This document shows, piece after piece, positions 27,322 to 40,869 of a DNA stretch of 64,000 nucleotides. The DNA is taken from positions 3,720,001 to 3,784,000 of the forward strand of contig OX344753.2 of NCBI GenBank assembly GCA_947034885.2, given 5' to 3'. The DNA comes from Thuidium tamariscinum (lineage: Eukaryota; Streptophyta; Bryopsida; Hypnales; Thuidiaceae). The notes beneath the pieces are model-generated. The model was not told where the DNA came from and searched no databases. It was given only the letters and a program-made list of their open reading frames with translations. How positions within the stretch are numbered: the first letter of the stretch is position 1; every line of letters starts with the position of its first letter. A program made the translations under genes and the position numbers.

Positions 27322-27596
27322 AGGTAGGTACACCCAAAAGCGTCAGTTTCTTATACTGTGCCTAGTTCCTGTTATTATAATGTTCAGATTTTTTTTTACA
27401 GTCTTGTTGGTGAGTGAAAGCATGTTCCAATGCACCAAAGAACAGCGGATTTGGAAACCGTATGCAAAAGTTATTAACAGTCAAAGTGTGTTTCTGAAAG
27501 CGCCATCTACAGTCTGGGTACATAACTGATTTTGAAAATCTATGCACGTTGTACAGAACGCTCTAAGGTCAGGTGCCATTTTGGGTGTACCTACCT
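27322..27596. mobile_element. 273-bp-family TA-flanked element, copy 2
   Basis: It has the same ends and interior as the other three copies and is flanked by TA (27320-27321, 27597-27598). It is the most diverged of the four, notably gtcag for gccac near the left end and a disrupted inner inversion. Confidence 0.82.
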
Positions 27597-27749
27597 TATA
27601 GGAAAATACTTATGGATTGTTAATAGACCCTCATGAATTGTTTATAGAATGTTCATGACTTCACTCTATGAATGGTTTTGTAATTTCAAGGCAAATTACT
27701 TCATACATTCACAGAAATTACAATTTTCATCAGAAAACTAGAATTCCAC

Positions 27750-29800
27750 TTGGGTTTGATTGATTGATTTGTGACGCAAGTGCCCACCTCAGCCAAATAT
27801 GTGCCGTTCAAGCAGTTGGCCCCCAGATATTCAGATTGTCTCCTGTAGGTTGCATGACAATAAGTTAAGTATTGTCTACAGTCTTAAGGTCCATGCACGC
27901 CACTGGAAAGCAAAAGACTTTGACATGATCAGTGGTTACGTACACTCACTGCAGGAGCTGGAATGGGGAATGCCATGCAGTGGGCAATGTATGATTGAGT
28001 GAATGGAGATTCTCCAGACAAGTTGCCTTTGAAGAGGTGTTATTAGTAACATTTGCTTGAAAAGACTTTGCCCACTGGACCCGTGTTTTTTTGGGTTTAA
28101 AAAAAATTAAAAATTAAAAATTAAAAAATTAAAAAATTATTGTTTTTACACAAATGACACTGTACCCATTTTGGAAGACTGGAATACTGGTGGTAAATGG
28201 AAGTCTGTAGGTGATGGAAGCTTTTATTGGTCATTCTTTGTTTGTATAAATTTTTTTCACAGTAGTACAATGCAGAGTTTCAACTTGAAGAATGAAGACC
28301 TTTGAACCATTACTCTCCAGGAACTTCAAGGCATGTGAATATGGTGCATTGAAATGTAATAAAGTTATTTTGGTGCCAACCTCTATATCAACCCAGTATA
28401 GATAAGATGACTCTAAAATGACGTACATTGTCAAGAACGTGGCCTTTGGTGTCAAAATGGCACCAAAACAATCTCACCTAGCTTTTCTGTTGAATTGCCA
28501 ATCAAGGTGGATCAACACATAGTCTATCTTTTTCAGCCCGTAGCATGGGGAGTTCAGTTGTTGCAAGAAGCACTTGTAATTTTCTCAGTGGAGATAGTTT
28601 TGGGAGTCCTACAAGGTTTGGAACAGTAGAAATAGAAAAATGATGGTGATGGAAAACTTTAACACCATTATTGCTAGTAGAAACATGGGCTTCGTAGGAG
28701 GGTTGCTGTTATGTGAGTCTAAAAGCATGAGCCAATGAGCCTAAAAGACTATATATCTATATTATAGATGTTAATATTATAGAAATCATTCATGATTACA
28801 ATGTAACTATATTATAGATACCTATAAATATAGGTATTTTCATTATAATCACCTTCAATGGTGGTAGGATATTTATTTGTACGTATGTTCAAGGTGCACA
28901 TGCTCACATTTTCATGCTCAAATTTTCACATTGTTGGATACATAGAGTGTCCAGAAGAAAGACCCACAAGAAGAGCCCGTATGACAAACTTGACTAGTTG
29001 TTGGCATGTGAGGGCATGTTTTTCTATACCACGCGGCCCATTTTTCTACTAGTGTACAAATAATGTAGTCCACAAAAAATCTAGTATGAAGAAAAAACCT
29101 CCTAATGTTATGCTAGTACAAACAATGTTTATTTTGAAATTTCAAGAAGCCAGATATTTTGATGGTTGTAATTTTGAAAATGATAAAATATTATTGAAAA
29201 AAAAATTGTTCTTATAAGTGTAGAAAAACGGTTGGGAAATAACAAAAAATTAAATGTCCAAGTTTATATTCGGACCCAAAAAAAACACTTTGTAAATATC
29301 TAAAACATAGGAATGATCTATATTTAAATAAACTACTAATGGAAAGTTGTAAGTTGAACATCAATATTTCAACTTCAAATTCTTTAACTTCAATTAATCT
29401 ACAAATCACAACTATGTAGTTAGATCTACTATTGAACCAACCAATGTTTATCATTAAAAAATTTAACCCAAGATAAATAATTCCTTCAAAAATTGATTGG
29501 GGATTGACTTTAAATGATTTTTTAAATTTTAAAAAAAAATCTTGTAATATTAAAATGGAATCATGGTGACTTTTGAATATTTCTATCCTTTTTTAATAAT
29601 ATGAAAATCTATACTAGTCTAAATAGTTTTCAATAATTTATTATGAATCTTGGGCTTATTATAGCTACAATACAAAATTTATGACTAGAAAACCACCTAT
29701 TTTGTACAATTGGAACTAAATAAAGTATTTCATCTTCCAAACTTGTTGGAATTAGTAGGACCACCTTCAATAATTTCTTCATTCATAGTAATCTATAGAT
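27750..29800. other. Intergenic DNA, no gene recognised
   Basis: Moderate base composition near 27,780-28,050 leaves a 67-codon plus-strand frame with no known motif. The rest is A+T-rich and featureless to my reading. Confidence 0.35.
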
Positions 29801-29817
29801 TTGGATTTTTTTATTCT

Positions 29818-30033
29818 CACTAGTAGAAACCCCTATTTAATGTGACAAGGCCTAATTTTTCTTGATAGATTTTGTTAAGCATTAAAAGTAACAACCCGTG
29901 TTTTTATGTCAATATTGATGTTGTGTTGAACGTTTTTGTTGACATAAAAACACGGGTTGTTACCTTTGATGCCTAGCAAAATCCATCAAGAAAAATTAGG
30001 CCTTGTCACATTAAACAGGGGGTTCTACTAGTG
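29818..30033. mobile_element. 216-bp foldback element with CACTAGTAGAA termini
   Basis: The ends CACTAGTAGAAACCCC and ggggttctactagtg are inverted, and the pairing runs almost to the centre (gtaacaacccgtgtttttat against its reverse complement). CACTA-type termini suggest a miniature En/Spm-related element. A transcript would form a hairpin with arms of about 90 bp. Confidence 0.7.
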
Positions 30034-30152
30034 TTTAATTCTTATTGAGTAAGTAGATTGATGGAATTAGATAATTGCCTTCTAAAAAATTGACTTCCAA
30101 TTTTGCTTTTGGAGGTCAAGTGTCGTGCTTTACGCTATTCAATATATTCCCC

Positions 30153-30904
30153 TTAACCCCTAAAGCCTTAAGCTGCATTTTTGGGCAATATAAGTTTTTT
30201 GGGCAGCTCACTATGAATGGAGTTTGTATTTTTTTTCTTTGAAATTTTTACATAAGATGTGCCTAAGAAGTAGATTTAAGGCCCAACAATTTTCATAACT
30301 TTTCACTTTGTGGTTAAAAAGTTATGGCATCATATGTTGTTCTCTTTTTCTCGGAGGGTAGCCCAGGTAGTTGAAAAAACTTCTTTAAGAAAACTTTTCT
30401 TTAAAAAGTGAAATTTCAAATTGATTGTTTATTTTTTACAGACATGGAAAGCTTTATTTCATTCCATTTGGATTAAGGAGTCAAAAGTTATGAAGAATTT
30501 TAGTTTACGGGTACATATGGTTTTCAAAGACTCTTTACCTACCTACAAATTAAAATTCCTCATGACTTTTGACTCCTTAATCCAAATTGAATGAAACAAA
30601 GCTTTCCATGTATGTAAAAGCATAAATAATCAATTTAAAATTTCACTTTTCAAAAAACAATTTTTTTAAAGAAGTTTTTTCAGTTGCCCGGGTTGCCCTC
30701 CGAGAAATAGAGAACAACATATGATGCCATAACTTTTTAACCACAAAGTCAAAAGTTATGAAAATTGTTGGGCATTAAAGCTACTCCTTGGGCACATCTT
30801 GTGTAAAAGTTTCAAAGAAAAAAAAATACAAACTCCATTTGTAGTGAGCTATCCAAAAAACTTATGTTGCCAAAAAACACAGCTTAGGGCTTTAGGGGTT
30901 ATTT
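30153..30904. mobile_element. 752-bp foldback made of two inverted half-elements
   Basis: The left arm TTAACCCCTAAAGCC...gggcagctcactatgaatgg returns inverted on the right arm, ending gggctttaggggTTAT. The turn is near 30510-30550 (gttttcaaagac). The arms are about 350 bp and agree at roughly 85-90% by eye. It derives from the left half of the TTAACCC group. Confidence 0.75.
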
Positions 30905-32530
30905 CTTGAGAAACATTGCAAGTGCAAGGAGCATTTTGAAAGTCAAACTTCAATTATCATAAAGTTTTTGGTCTAAAATGTGGCTTTCAAATATAACTTT
31001 GAAAGTATTGTTTCAATAATCTAATTTTTAATTTCATATATTGATTTTTTTTTAATTCTTAGAATTGTAATTTTTGTAACACTTTGAAAGTAGCATCTTT
31101 GAAGCTTAAAATACACCACTTCTATCTATTTCCATTGTGTTTTTCTTAATTTGACCTCAAGGAATAAACCAATTTCTAGACTATGGAAATTTTGGGAATA
31201 GTGCCATATCAATAGTATGATATGGCTGAGATTGTGCCATATTAGATATTAATTTAATTAATTAATTAATTATCTTAAAACTAATTTTTACATTCAATTT
31301 CCATTTTCTTAATACTTTTTGAAATTTTTGAAAAATAAAACAAAACACTTTTTTATTTCCTCAAAAATTTAGAGAATTGGGTTATCTAAGTTGGTTTATA
31401 GTTCTTGGACAATATAATGAATTGCCAAGGGAACAACTTTGAAATTGTCTCTTCTTACCCTCAAATTTTATCTAATGATGAATTGTGATACATTATTATT
31501 TTTGTACTATCATAATCATTAATTTCCTTTGAATTGTAAAGTACCTATTGAAGAAGGATAATGACTAAAGTAGCAATTATCCTATTAGCATAATAAGTTT
31601 GTTCCAAAGGAGATGGTCAAGTAGGAAATTTTTATGCTAATAGGTTCAATATCTAAATTTGAAATATCTTGACTCAAGTTCAATAATCCAATTCGGAATT
31701 CCTTAGCCAAAAACATTACTACAACAACATTGCTCTCTTGTTTCTTAATTAATTAATTAATTTTTTTAATTTTACTATTTTATTATTTTTATATTATATT
31801 TAAAAAAAATTATATCCACACTCAAGTTTAATGTTCTTAATTTTTATCTCTAGATTATATCTTTCACAATTGGTTATCTCACTTCAAATTACACACTCCA
31901 AGCATTGCAATCTTACAACAAATTGGCAATCAACATAGTCATACCATCATTTATACTAGCTTCATATTCAACTGGGATCATATTCTAGTCCAATTAAATC
32001 ACATAGACACATCAATTATACACCACAATTGACGCACATTTCAAGATCCAAATCATATAGATTTCATTAATTCCAATTGTCTTACATACAAGCACACACT
32101 TTAAAACTCCTGAACTCTAATCCTACACTAAAATTTACTTCCTTCTTCCAAGAAATTAAAAGAGCTCCAACATCATCCACATAGAAAAACTAAAACCAAA
32201 TTCGTTACCTTCCAATTCATATAGCCAACTAATTGGTTGAAACAATTCCACTATTCACTTCACACCCATTAGTACCTCAACTATCTATTAGTCAATGTTT
32301 TTTGATTACATACCACCGTATTCACAATATATTGTATGGCTGCAAAAGGCTTTCAAGCCCTTCTAAAATTAAACAATGTTAAAGAACAAAGAGGCAACAA
32401 ATTGTTCAATGCAAGCAGATGTATACTTTTTGTTGGCCAAAGGAATAAGAATGAAGAGAGACACACAATGCAATGGGTCATTAGAAAGGTGGTGACATTG
32501 CAGTTACAGTACCTTATCATTGCATTCATT
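30905..32530. other. A+T-rich intergenic DNA
   Basis: No gene is recognised. There are short attaatta runs at about 31252-31272 and 31746-31762. Confidence 0.4.
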
Positions 32531-33141
32531 TATAGGAGAGGGCTCATAAATGGCTCAGGCTTTTGCACTTATCCACTAGGAGGCTCTGAAATGGATAGTT
32601 GATTGTGAAAAAATGAATTGTGGATTACATTGAAATAAGCCAAGATTTGGTTTTTACTAATTGAATGGATGGTTTCAAGTCTCAATGGATTCATTCTTAA
32701 CTAAGTGGATAGGTGTCTACTAATTATATTCAAAATAAAAATTGGTTGTTGAACTACCTTCTTTCAAGTGTTAAAAAAATCTGAAATAATGATTTATTTA
32801 AACATTCATTTCAATTTTAGAGAGGGACACATTTAGAAACAAATTCTATTATTTTTTACATGTTGCAATGTTAATTTTTGAACCAAGCCAACTTTTTTTT
32901 CAAATTGTGTATATATGGGTTTGCAAGGCCTATTGATCACAAATAGGGCCCTATGCTAGACTACATTTGAAAATTCATAACTAATTCAATAATGCTTCAA
33001 AAAAATATGAAACAACTTATGTTAGATTCCTTGTTTATTTCTCTTTCACTGAAAAATGAGTAAAAATATTACCATCCAAACAAATACATGAAAAAGGCGG
33101 ACCAGCCCTTAGATGAGCAATTTATGAGCCTCTTACCTTAC
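32531..33141. repeat. Dispersed repeat with AGAGGGCTCATAAA-like ends, copy 2 (inverted)
   Basis: This is the reverse complement of 25979-26550 at about 85-90% identity by eye. It begins tataggagagggctcataaa and ends tttatgagcctcttacc. Confidence 0.6.
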
Positions 33142-33347
33142 ATTGGTGTAGTTTAAAAAATTGGAGCATTTAGAGAAGGGCTCTCAAGTCTCTCAACTAA
33201 GGCCAAGAATTAAAATCAAGATGTTTGGCTTTGAGACATTTTACATCCCAGATCAATATCAGTCCCAGATTTTAGAAGTAGGCTCTGAACTAGGAACCAT
33301 AGCAATTTGAGAGTTGTTTTAGACATTCTGACAGTCATTTGTAATCT

Positions 33348-33749
33348 TAGAGCATCTTCACGCCTGCTCTGGGCAAATGGCCCAGCCAAGGAGCACTTGG
33401 CGTGCCATCAATGAAGCCTAGGCTTGGCCAAATAAATTTGTCCCATGCCAAGCCCACCAACAAGTCCGGCAAATAATCACTTCCAGATTCCAAGGTGCCA
33501 CATCATGATTGCTGATAAGAATAAACTTTTTTCAACTCCAAAAGTGCTTCAAATTGAGGAATAAAATACAAATGCTCACTGAGCCCAACCACTGACACAC
33601 TTGCCATTTGGCCATTTCATTATCCAATTTGGCTAGGCCCAAATTTCTTTTTGGCTTTGGTGTACGTGTTGTGGGGCAATTAATTTGGCCAGGCCAGGCC
33701 ACTTGTCCAGTTTGTACCATATTATGCGTGGCCATAGGAATGCTCTTAA
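33348..33749. mobile_element. About 400-bp element with TTAGAGCATC-type inverted ends
   Basis: The left end is ttagagcatcttcacgcc and the right end tggccataggaatgctcttaa. GAGCATC-ended miniature elements are common in plants. The overlapping 84- and 68-codon frames on opposite strands are composition effects. Confidence 0.5.
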
Positions 33750-34127
33750 GGCTATATAGGAGAGGGCTTGAAAATAGTTTGGCCATTAAGAATCGCCCCT
33801 ATAGAGACATCTAAAATCATGCACAACGTTCTTAATATGGAAACATGTGTAAATGGTGGTAATTGATGGTTATGTGTGCATGGTTTAATAATTCCCAGGA
33901 AGTGAAAGATGAGACTGTATCCTCCCATCTTATATCATCAATAATTTTTTGAATTATTATGAGAGAATGATTGCACGAAAAAGAGTGTGATAAGTTTTAT
34001 TACCAACAACCAATGAATGCATATTGTACTTCATTTTAAAGAATTTAGTGAGCACTTTTGTACAGTTTGCTTCTTGAAAAGTAGCACTCTTTGTAGTAAT
34101 TCAATAGATAGTAATTCAAGGATTACT

Positions 34128-34203
34128 ATGGATTGGCAGCTACTGCCACTTTTTGGTATATTGTATGAACAATGTACCAAAAAGTGGCAATAACTACCAA
34201 TTC
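34128..34203. repeat. Perfect 14-bp hairpin in a short inverted repeat
   Basis: GCCACTTTTTGGTA and TACCAAAAAGTGGC are separated by 16 nt, with weaker pairing outside. It may be the core of a decayed miniature element. Confidence 0.55.
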
Positions 34204-34351
34204 TAAAAAACTTAAAATTTTAATTTTGATTTAGTATACTTGGCATGTTCTTACAGGCCAAAGAATTTAAAATTTAAAAATTTTAATTTTTTTTGGGTGC
34301 ACAATCACTGTGCATCCAAAAAAAATTTAACTTTTAAACTTTTAAATGTTC

Positions 34352-34750
34352 ATTTCCCTCCCCCTCCCTCTCCTCTTATAATTTCTTGAAACCAACTTGA
34401 TGGACAAACATTATGGGACATGTGTTCATGTATATGTGTTCATGTATATGTATTCATATATGTATTTGTATTTGTATTTGTACCTGAATCTGTATTCATA
34501 TCTGGACTATATCTGGACCAAAATTATATAATCCGTATAATACATGTAGAGTATCCGTATTTATATTCGTATCTGAATGGTTCAAATTATATCTTACATG
34601 ATCAATGGCTTGAGAATTTTTAAGAAATCAACGGTGATTACAAAGGTAAGTTTTTTTCTTAAATCAATGGCTTGTAAATTTTTTGAGAGAGGAGGGGGGG
34701 GGCTAATTAATTGACTTGGGTGGTACGCCACTTTTCGTCACATTGTTAAC
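34352..34750. repeat. Dispersed repeat with degenerate GTATNTGTAT array, copy 1
   Basis: A pyrimidine tract (ccctccccctccctc) is followed by about 160 bp of gtatttgtatttgtac-like units and then by cttttcgtcacattgttaa. A related copy lies at about 40870-41310. Confidence 0.5.
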
Positions 34751-36811
34751 CATGTGCATGGGTCATTTTTTAATTCACAATCATGCTCATTCTACATAAC
34801 TTCCAGCATTTCTAGCATCATTGTCATTGTTAAACATTTCTTGCACTGACTTGTTTGGTTTAAAGGCTTCTGATGTGCCATTACTGATGCAGCTTTGCCT
34901 CCATATTGCATTCTCACTTTAGAAAATAATTAGTAATTGAAACCACAACATAACATTCTGGAAAAAAAGTCCTACAGTTTGTCATTTGCCTTCCTCTGAA
35001 AATTATTCTCATATTTTTTCACTCCTTACACTTTTGTACATACCTTCATTTCTTCTTAAATGCTCCATTTCTGAGCCTTTACTTTAGTGATCCTACATTT
35101 CAAAGCTATGAGGTTTCCACTCGTTGGAACTCAAAACCCATCTTGATGGGCCTTTGAAAATTATAGTTTTCAGAACCTAGAATGTCACATTTCAAAACAC
35201 TGAAAGCTGCAAATATGCCTAATATAGATTAGATAATGCTTGGAGCCAGGATGTGTGAATGAGACCATTATGGGACATAATATCAAGTCTAATAACTCAT
35301 CACAAACATCCATATACATACTTTTTGCACATCTAACTGAAGGGAGTAGAAAGAGGGGGTGCAATTTGAATTATAATACTTTTTTGACTATCCAATGGAG
35401 TGATGAGAAATCTGCCTTGAAAACCAGATTGATATTATGACAACCCAATCTTCCCTCCTGCAGTTGAGCTTCTTTGTTGTCTGTAGCTAAAACAGAAATT
35501 CCATTGCTGCACAGTGGGATGAAACTGTGAATTTCCAAAATGCACTGCCTTACTAAGTTAGTACAAATTGAGACTTACAAGTCAATTTTAACATCACAAT
35601 TTGTTTCATTGGTGTAATTCGGAGCACCACAATTGAGACAAGTATTCAACTTCTGAAGCTCTATGCCTATTACTAGGACAGATTTGAAGTTCATCTTCAA
35701 AATGCCATTGTCGCAACACATACAACAATGGCAAATTTTATAAAAGTGGTGGTAGTCCATATGCCAATTTTCAGAGTGTGCAATGTGAACTAAAAATTGA
35801 CATCTGAGACCAGTATAGATTTTTAGACATCTAGGACTCATATAGATTTCAAAAATCCAAAATAGGTTTAGACTACCACTCTGAATTGTAAAAAGTGTCA
35901 AAGTAATGAAACCTTGCCATTTTAATGAAATTAGCCAAAACAGCATGCATGCATGCCACAAGACTTGCATGTACCCTAATGGATCAACAAACACAAGAAG
36001 TATTTCAAATTGGTGGAAATTCGTGCTGTTGGGCCTTTTGAGGCACACTTTTGAAGCAAAATCTATACCCATCATTGGGCAGTGATACAAAATTTGGTTC
36101 TCATCACAATTGAATTAGTAGTTGAATTGTGTGGTTAATGTTTGTTTTTTGGATCTTTGCAGTAAATAGCTGGTTTACTCTATACCTATTCAAATTTTTA
36201 TAGCTTTTGAAATTGAGTGTCACAATTTGAGCTCCACCTGAATGACACCAATACAATGAACAAAATCAACCTCTGCTCAAACTGAAGCTCTACAAACTAG
36301 GACTGGCATAGATCCGATGGCTTCAACAAGCACCTGGAAAAGCGCCAATTTCTTGAGACTTTACCATAATTCCAACATTATATCTGATGTTTTTTTGTTG
36401 TCCTCACCTCCCACTCTGCAAAAATACATTTGCTGGCACACACCCCGTTCTGCAAAAAGCTTCTGAAGTTGAGAAATGATATTTGCAAATGTAAGCTAAA
36501 CTCTTTGCATTGTAGGCTATGGAGGAGACATTTGGAAGGAGCAACCTGCAGAGCAGAAAAAGGATCATCTCTCTGAGGCAACGTACGAGTTCTTTTTCAT
36601 GCCTTTCCAATGCCATGAACACCAAGGTGCAGGTCTGTCCCTGGTTTCTTACAGGAATTTCTACAAGTCGTCTTCATTCAAACACCACCAAATTCAGCTT
36701 TTAAAGCTTACCCACAGGGCCACTGACATATATCATAAATGTGTTCCATTGACCCGGACCTCCAACATTGGCATGTTCATTGTCAACACTCACCCTGTGA
36801 TATCAAAACTA
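34751..36811. other. Intergenic DNA, no assignable gene
   Basis: The 171-codon minus-strand frame (36090-35575) is the longest in the region. However, it runs through a transposon-like piece (about 35728-35942, atatagatttc repeat) and shows no domain, so I do not call it. The region 36,400-36,800 is somewhat less A+T-rich, with short frames on both strands. Confidence 0.35.
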
Positions 36812-37084
36812 AGGTAGGTACACCCAAAAGCGCCACTTATTCATACTGAGCCTAGTTCCTGCTATTAATTAGTTCAAATTTTGATGTACTCTTGTTGGCA
36901 AGTGAAAGCATGTTCCAACGCACCAAAGAATGCAGGATTTGGATACCGTATGCAAAAGTTATTCACAGTCAAAGTCTGTTTCTGAAAGCGCCATCTACAG
37001 TCTGTGAACATGACTGATTTCGAAAATGTATGTGCACTGTAGATGGCGCTTTTAGGAACAGGGCGCTTTTGGGTGTACCCACCT
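36812..37084. mobile_element. 273-bp TA-flanked miniature element, copy 3
   Basis: By eye it differs from copy 1 at only about a dozen positions. It is flanked by TA (36810-36811, 37085-37086). Confidence 0.85.
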
Positions 37085-37760
37085 TAGCTAAATTTCACTC
37101 AGTTGCTACTTCATTTTTTCATACCATCAATGTAAATCTTCAAAAAAATCTTCAAAAAATGAGCATTTGGCTGAAAACCTTGAACCCCTTTTGAGAGTGC
37201 TGCCCTCAACCCAATTGCATCCGTATTTATAGTTGTATGACATCTCTAATAGTTTGACATTTTAGTCCAACAAATGTTGGGCTAATGTAGGTAGGGACGC
37301 AATTGGGTTGAGGGTCAACAATGGCTATGCATACCTTCTAGTGAAGGCTGGACTTTGAATAATTCCATGTAACTATGATGTGTGTGTTTTTCCGGCCCTG
37401 TAGTTTTGACCCCATTGTTTCATCTTTGTATTTGATATTTTATCTCTTGCTATCTAACCCCAAGAAGAAAGATGAATACATAGTGCAAGTTATATGTCCT
37501 AATCTATGGTGCCAAAGATGTATCCTCGCAATCTTACTTTGAGCCAAGTTGTTGTATCATTGAAATTTAAAGTTGAAAGTTGATACAACCCATTTTTCTT
37601 ATTGTATAAAGCTTCAATTGTAATTTTCTTGTTTTTACAATTGTGAAGAAGTGTTTCTAATCATCAAAGCATGCTACAATTTCCTTATCAAGTAATGAAT
37701 TGATGGACAACAAATATTTTCTCAAGTTAGGTACGTGCGTACAAAACACCAAAAATGTCT

Positions 37761-37967
37761 TTATTTCATAAGATGGTGTGGTAAAATACACATATCCTTT
37801 TTTGGTTTTAGTGGCTTTGTCCGTTGGAAGTTAATACTACCACTACATTGATCATAATAAGAGAAATTGTTGCAATGACCATTAATATGGTATGTTGTTC
37901 TTAAATCAAGATACCATTTGGAATCCAAATTGTGAATATCAAGAAAAGAGGTGGTTGCCTCGAACAT
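37761..37967 (-). pseudogene. Ty1/copia protease-region remnant
   Basis: The minus-strand frame contains SKWYLDLRTTYHINGHCNNF. This aligns with the copia aspartic-protease start W.LDSGAT.H(V/M), with the catalytic Asp kept but SGA replaced by LRT. It is a short decayed piece with no integrase or reverse transcriptase nearby. Confidence 0.6.
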
Positions 37968-38367
37968 TTCATATTATTTGTCATTGTATTCTACATTGTC
38001 ACATAGCAAATTTGCACACTATGTAAACAATGCATTTATATATTATTTGGTGAAAATTGATTATTATAATAGAAATGACATCATTTGAAGTGGCTTCAAG
38101 GTGAAGCTTTTCTATGATTATAAAAGAGAGCAAACTACCTCTAAGCTTTGTTAAATTGATGTATTTTCTTAAAGTCTTGTTTTGAATTTCAATATGTCAA
38201 GTTCGGGGGGGGAGTCTTAGAATGATGACCCTCAACTTAAAGCTAAATTTGAGTTGTCTTTATCACAAGCGGCGGATCAATCAATTATGCTATTCAATTT
38301 AAAATAAAAGGATATATAAGTTGGTAGGTAAGTTAAAAAGGATAGCAAAGTTTAAGGTCCGTGTGAC

Positions 38368-39318
38368 TTAACCCCTAAATGTATTTGACTATGTTTTGCC
38401 AAAAACACTCCAAAACTGCCACTTCTAGTACAACACCAAAATCTTTTTTAAAAACATCTTAAGACAAATGAAACCGTAGGATTTTATAGTAAACTAGTTT
38501 GAGAATATGTGGAAAAAATTTCAGAAATTTCCACCGTATAGATTGCAAGATAATAGTGTTTGAATTGTCAAAAATGCATTTTTTGTCCCTGCGAAAATCC
38601 GGGCAGCTGCACTTCAGTAGCTCACTTTTGTATGAAAAAAAGTCCAAAATGATTGTTACTCTTTCGATTCATTCTTTTAGTCAAGTTAGCTACATGCCTA
38701 AAAAATTTCAAATCATTTGGAGTTGTACAACATGTAGAAAACAATTAGTAAGTAGAAAGAGGTAGAAAATGAATCAAAATATTAAAATAGTAATAAATAA
38801 TTTTTGAAATTGAAAATTTCCAATCCCAATGGTTGTAATGTTGTAATAGACAATCTTCACCTAATGTGTTTTGTTTTTTTCAAAAATATTAAAAATTGAG
38901 TAAAATAATGGACTTCAAAGTTTATTTTGGAGTAGAGATTCCATAACTTCCCACAAACTACCTTCAAACTAAAACTCTCATAACTTTCATTTCACAAATC
39001 AAAATGGAATAATTAAAAGCTTTCCGATTAGATAAAAATCTAAAGAACGAATTTCAAATTTCAAATTTTAGAAAAAGTCATTTTTGAAGAAGTTTTTTCA
39101 GCTGCCCGGGCTGCCCGCCGAGCAAAAGAAATCACATATCATGCAATAACTTTTTATTCATGTTGTCAAAAGTTATGAAAATTGTTGGGCCTTAAAGCTA
39201 CTCCTTGGACACACATTGTGTGAAAATTTCAAAGAAAATAAAATAAAAACTCTATTTGTAGTGAGCTGCCAAAATTGCTATGTTGCCAAAAAACGCAGTT
39301 TGGGCGTTTAGGGGTTAA
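38368..39318. mobile_element. TTAA-flanked element (951 bp), reverse orientation
   Basis: The left end is TTAACCCCTAAATG and the right end cgtttaggggTTAA. The interior is the reverse complement of 21025-21976 (cgaaaatccgggcagctgca, cagctgcccgggctgcccgc). Confidence 0.78.
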
Positions 39319-39589
39319 GTATGGATTGATGTGACACCTTTAGGGTTTGAAGAGAGTTTTTGTAATGTGTATTGTCAATTTTTGTATGAAAATTTGAAAA
39401 AATATTTTCCTTGTAATCCTAAAAAGCTATGATTTATTCCATTTAGTATTTTTATGAAAAAGTTATGCTAGTGTGAGTGAATAGAGGCCTATTGCCTCTT
39501 AATTTTGAAAGCCAAATATTTGAGGGCTTGTAGATGTTTGATTAGAAAATTTTTTACTTCAAATTTTAGATGAATTGTATATAGAGTTA

Positions 39590-40310
39590 TTGGGCTGTTG
39601 AAAGAAAGACCAACTTTTTTTTGTAGTGTTTTCTATAGTACTCATGATTTTTTCCAAAGTACTTAAAATTTTAAGAAAATAGTTTTAAGAAAAATATTAA
39701 ATGTATACACCTTTAAAAAAAAGGTACCCTTAGAAGGAAAAGCATAGGAAAATTTCCTAACTAGGTGAACTAGAAAGTACAAAATTTCATGAAAATTGGT
39801 ATTTTGGTGTTTTAGTTTGTAAAAAATAGGGAATTTTTTTCAAAGGAACTAAAAATTGGAAATTTTAGAAGACTTTTTGCAAGAGAGATCTCACCAAAAA
39901 AATGATCTTGAAATCATTTTCAATGTTTAGAATTGTGTATGCTAAAAGTTGTGTTTGCATGAACATTGAGGACAAAAAATAATGTTTAAAATTTCTTTTT
40001 TGGTAGGCACATGCCTTTCTACTGTGGGAATAGCCAACACAAATTTCAAGTCTACATCATAAATTTAAGGTGATCCACACTACTAAAAAACCCTAAACTC
40101 CAAAGTGTGACAAATTAGCCAAATTGAAATTTAATTAGAAAATGTTTTTTAGATATTTCCAATAAAATAAGGTATCTCATTACTATCAAGTTGGTCATCT
40201 TCAATGAAAATTTCAAGTCAATTGGCTTCATGCTCCAAAAATTGTAGCTGATAACAACTTCAACATTCCAATTGTGATGCCAAATAGGACTAGTCTTTCT
40301 TGCAATTACT
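39590..40310. mobile_element. Degenerate TGCAAGAAA-type element
   Basis: The interior matches 9912-10425 and the right end reads agtctttcttgcaatta. The left end is poorly preserved. Confidence 0.4.
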
Positions 40311-40869
40311 GTATTAGATTTCTTAAAAATTATAGCACTTTTAGATTCGTGTTTTTATGAAGAAGTTATGAGGGTGAAAGTGAAGTAAGTGTAGTTTTGT
40401 TTTCAAAACCTAAACTTGGAGAAACGATTTGACTTTGACCTAGTATTGGAAGCAAGATTTTTATGTTTTTAAGGTAAGATTTTGGGAGAATGTATATTAC
40501 AAATTTATTGTTTTAAAGAGATGTGTCTTGAATCATTTAGAGCTCTTATAAGGTTAAAGTACTTTTTGGAGTAGATGTATGTATTACTGCCATTGAATTT
40601 GAGGGTATAAATTTCAACAAGCTATAGATCTTTGGCAATTATTTTGTTTCTTTTGAAATGTAGAGACATTGTAATAGATTTTGTCAGATTTTTATGAAGC
40701 TAGAGCACTTGAGATTTAGAGCTATGAAATGACTACGGCGCTCACTTGAAATCTCATTACAATTTCAAGTGATATTGTTATGAGGTAGTAACTGCCTCTT
40801 TTGAGCTTACTATCATTGTGACTAATTGTGTCACAATGAGCTCAAAAACTATAAAAATTTTAAATTTTA

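Noticed and set aside
35575-36090. 171-codon minus-strand frame
   Set aside because: It crosses a repeat fragment, lacks any domain, and has A+T-rich codon use like the intergenic DNA.
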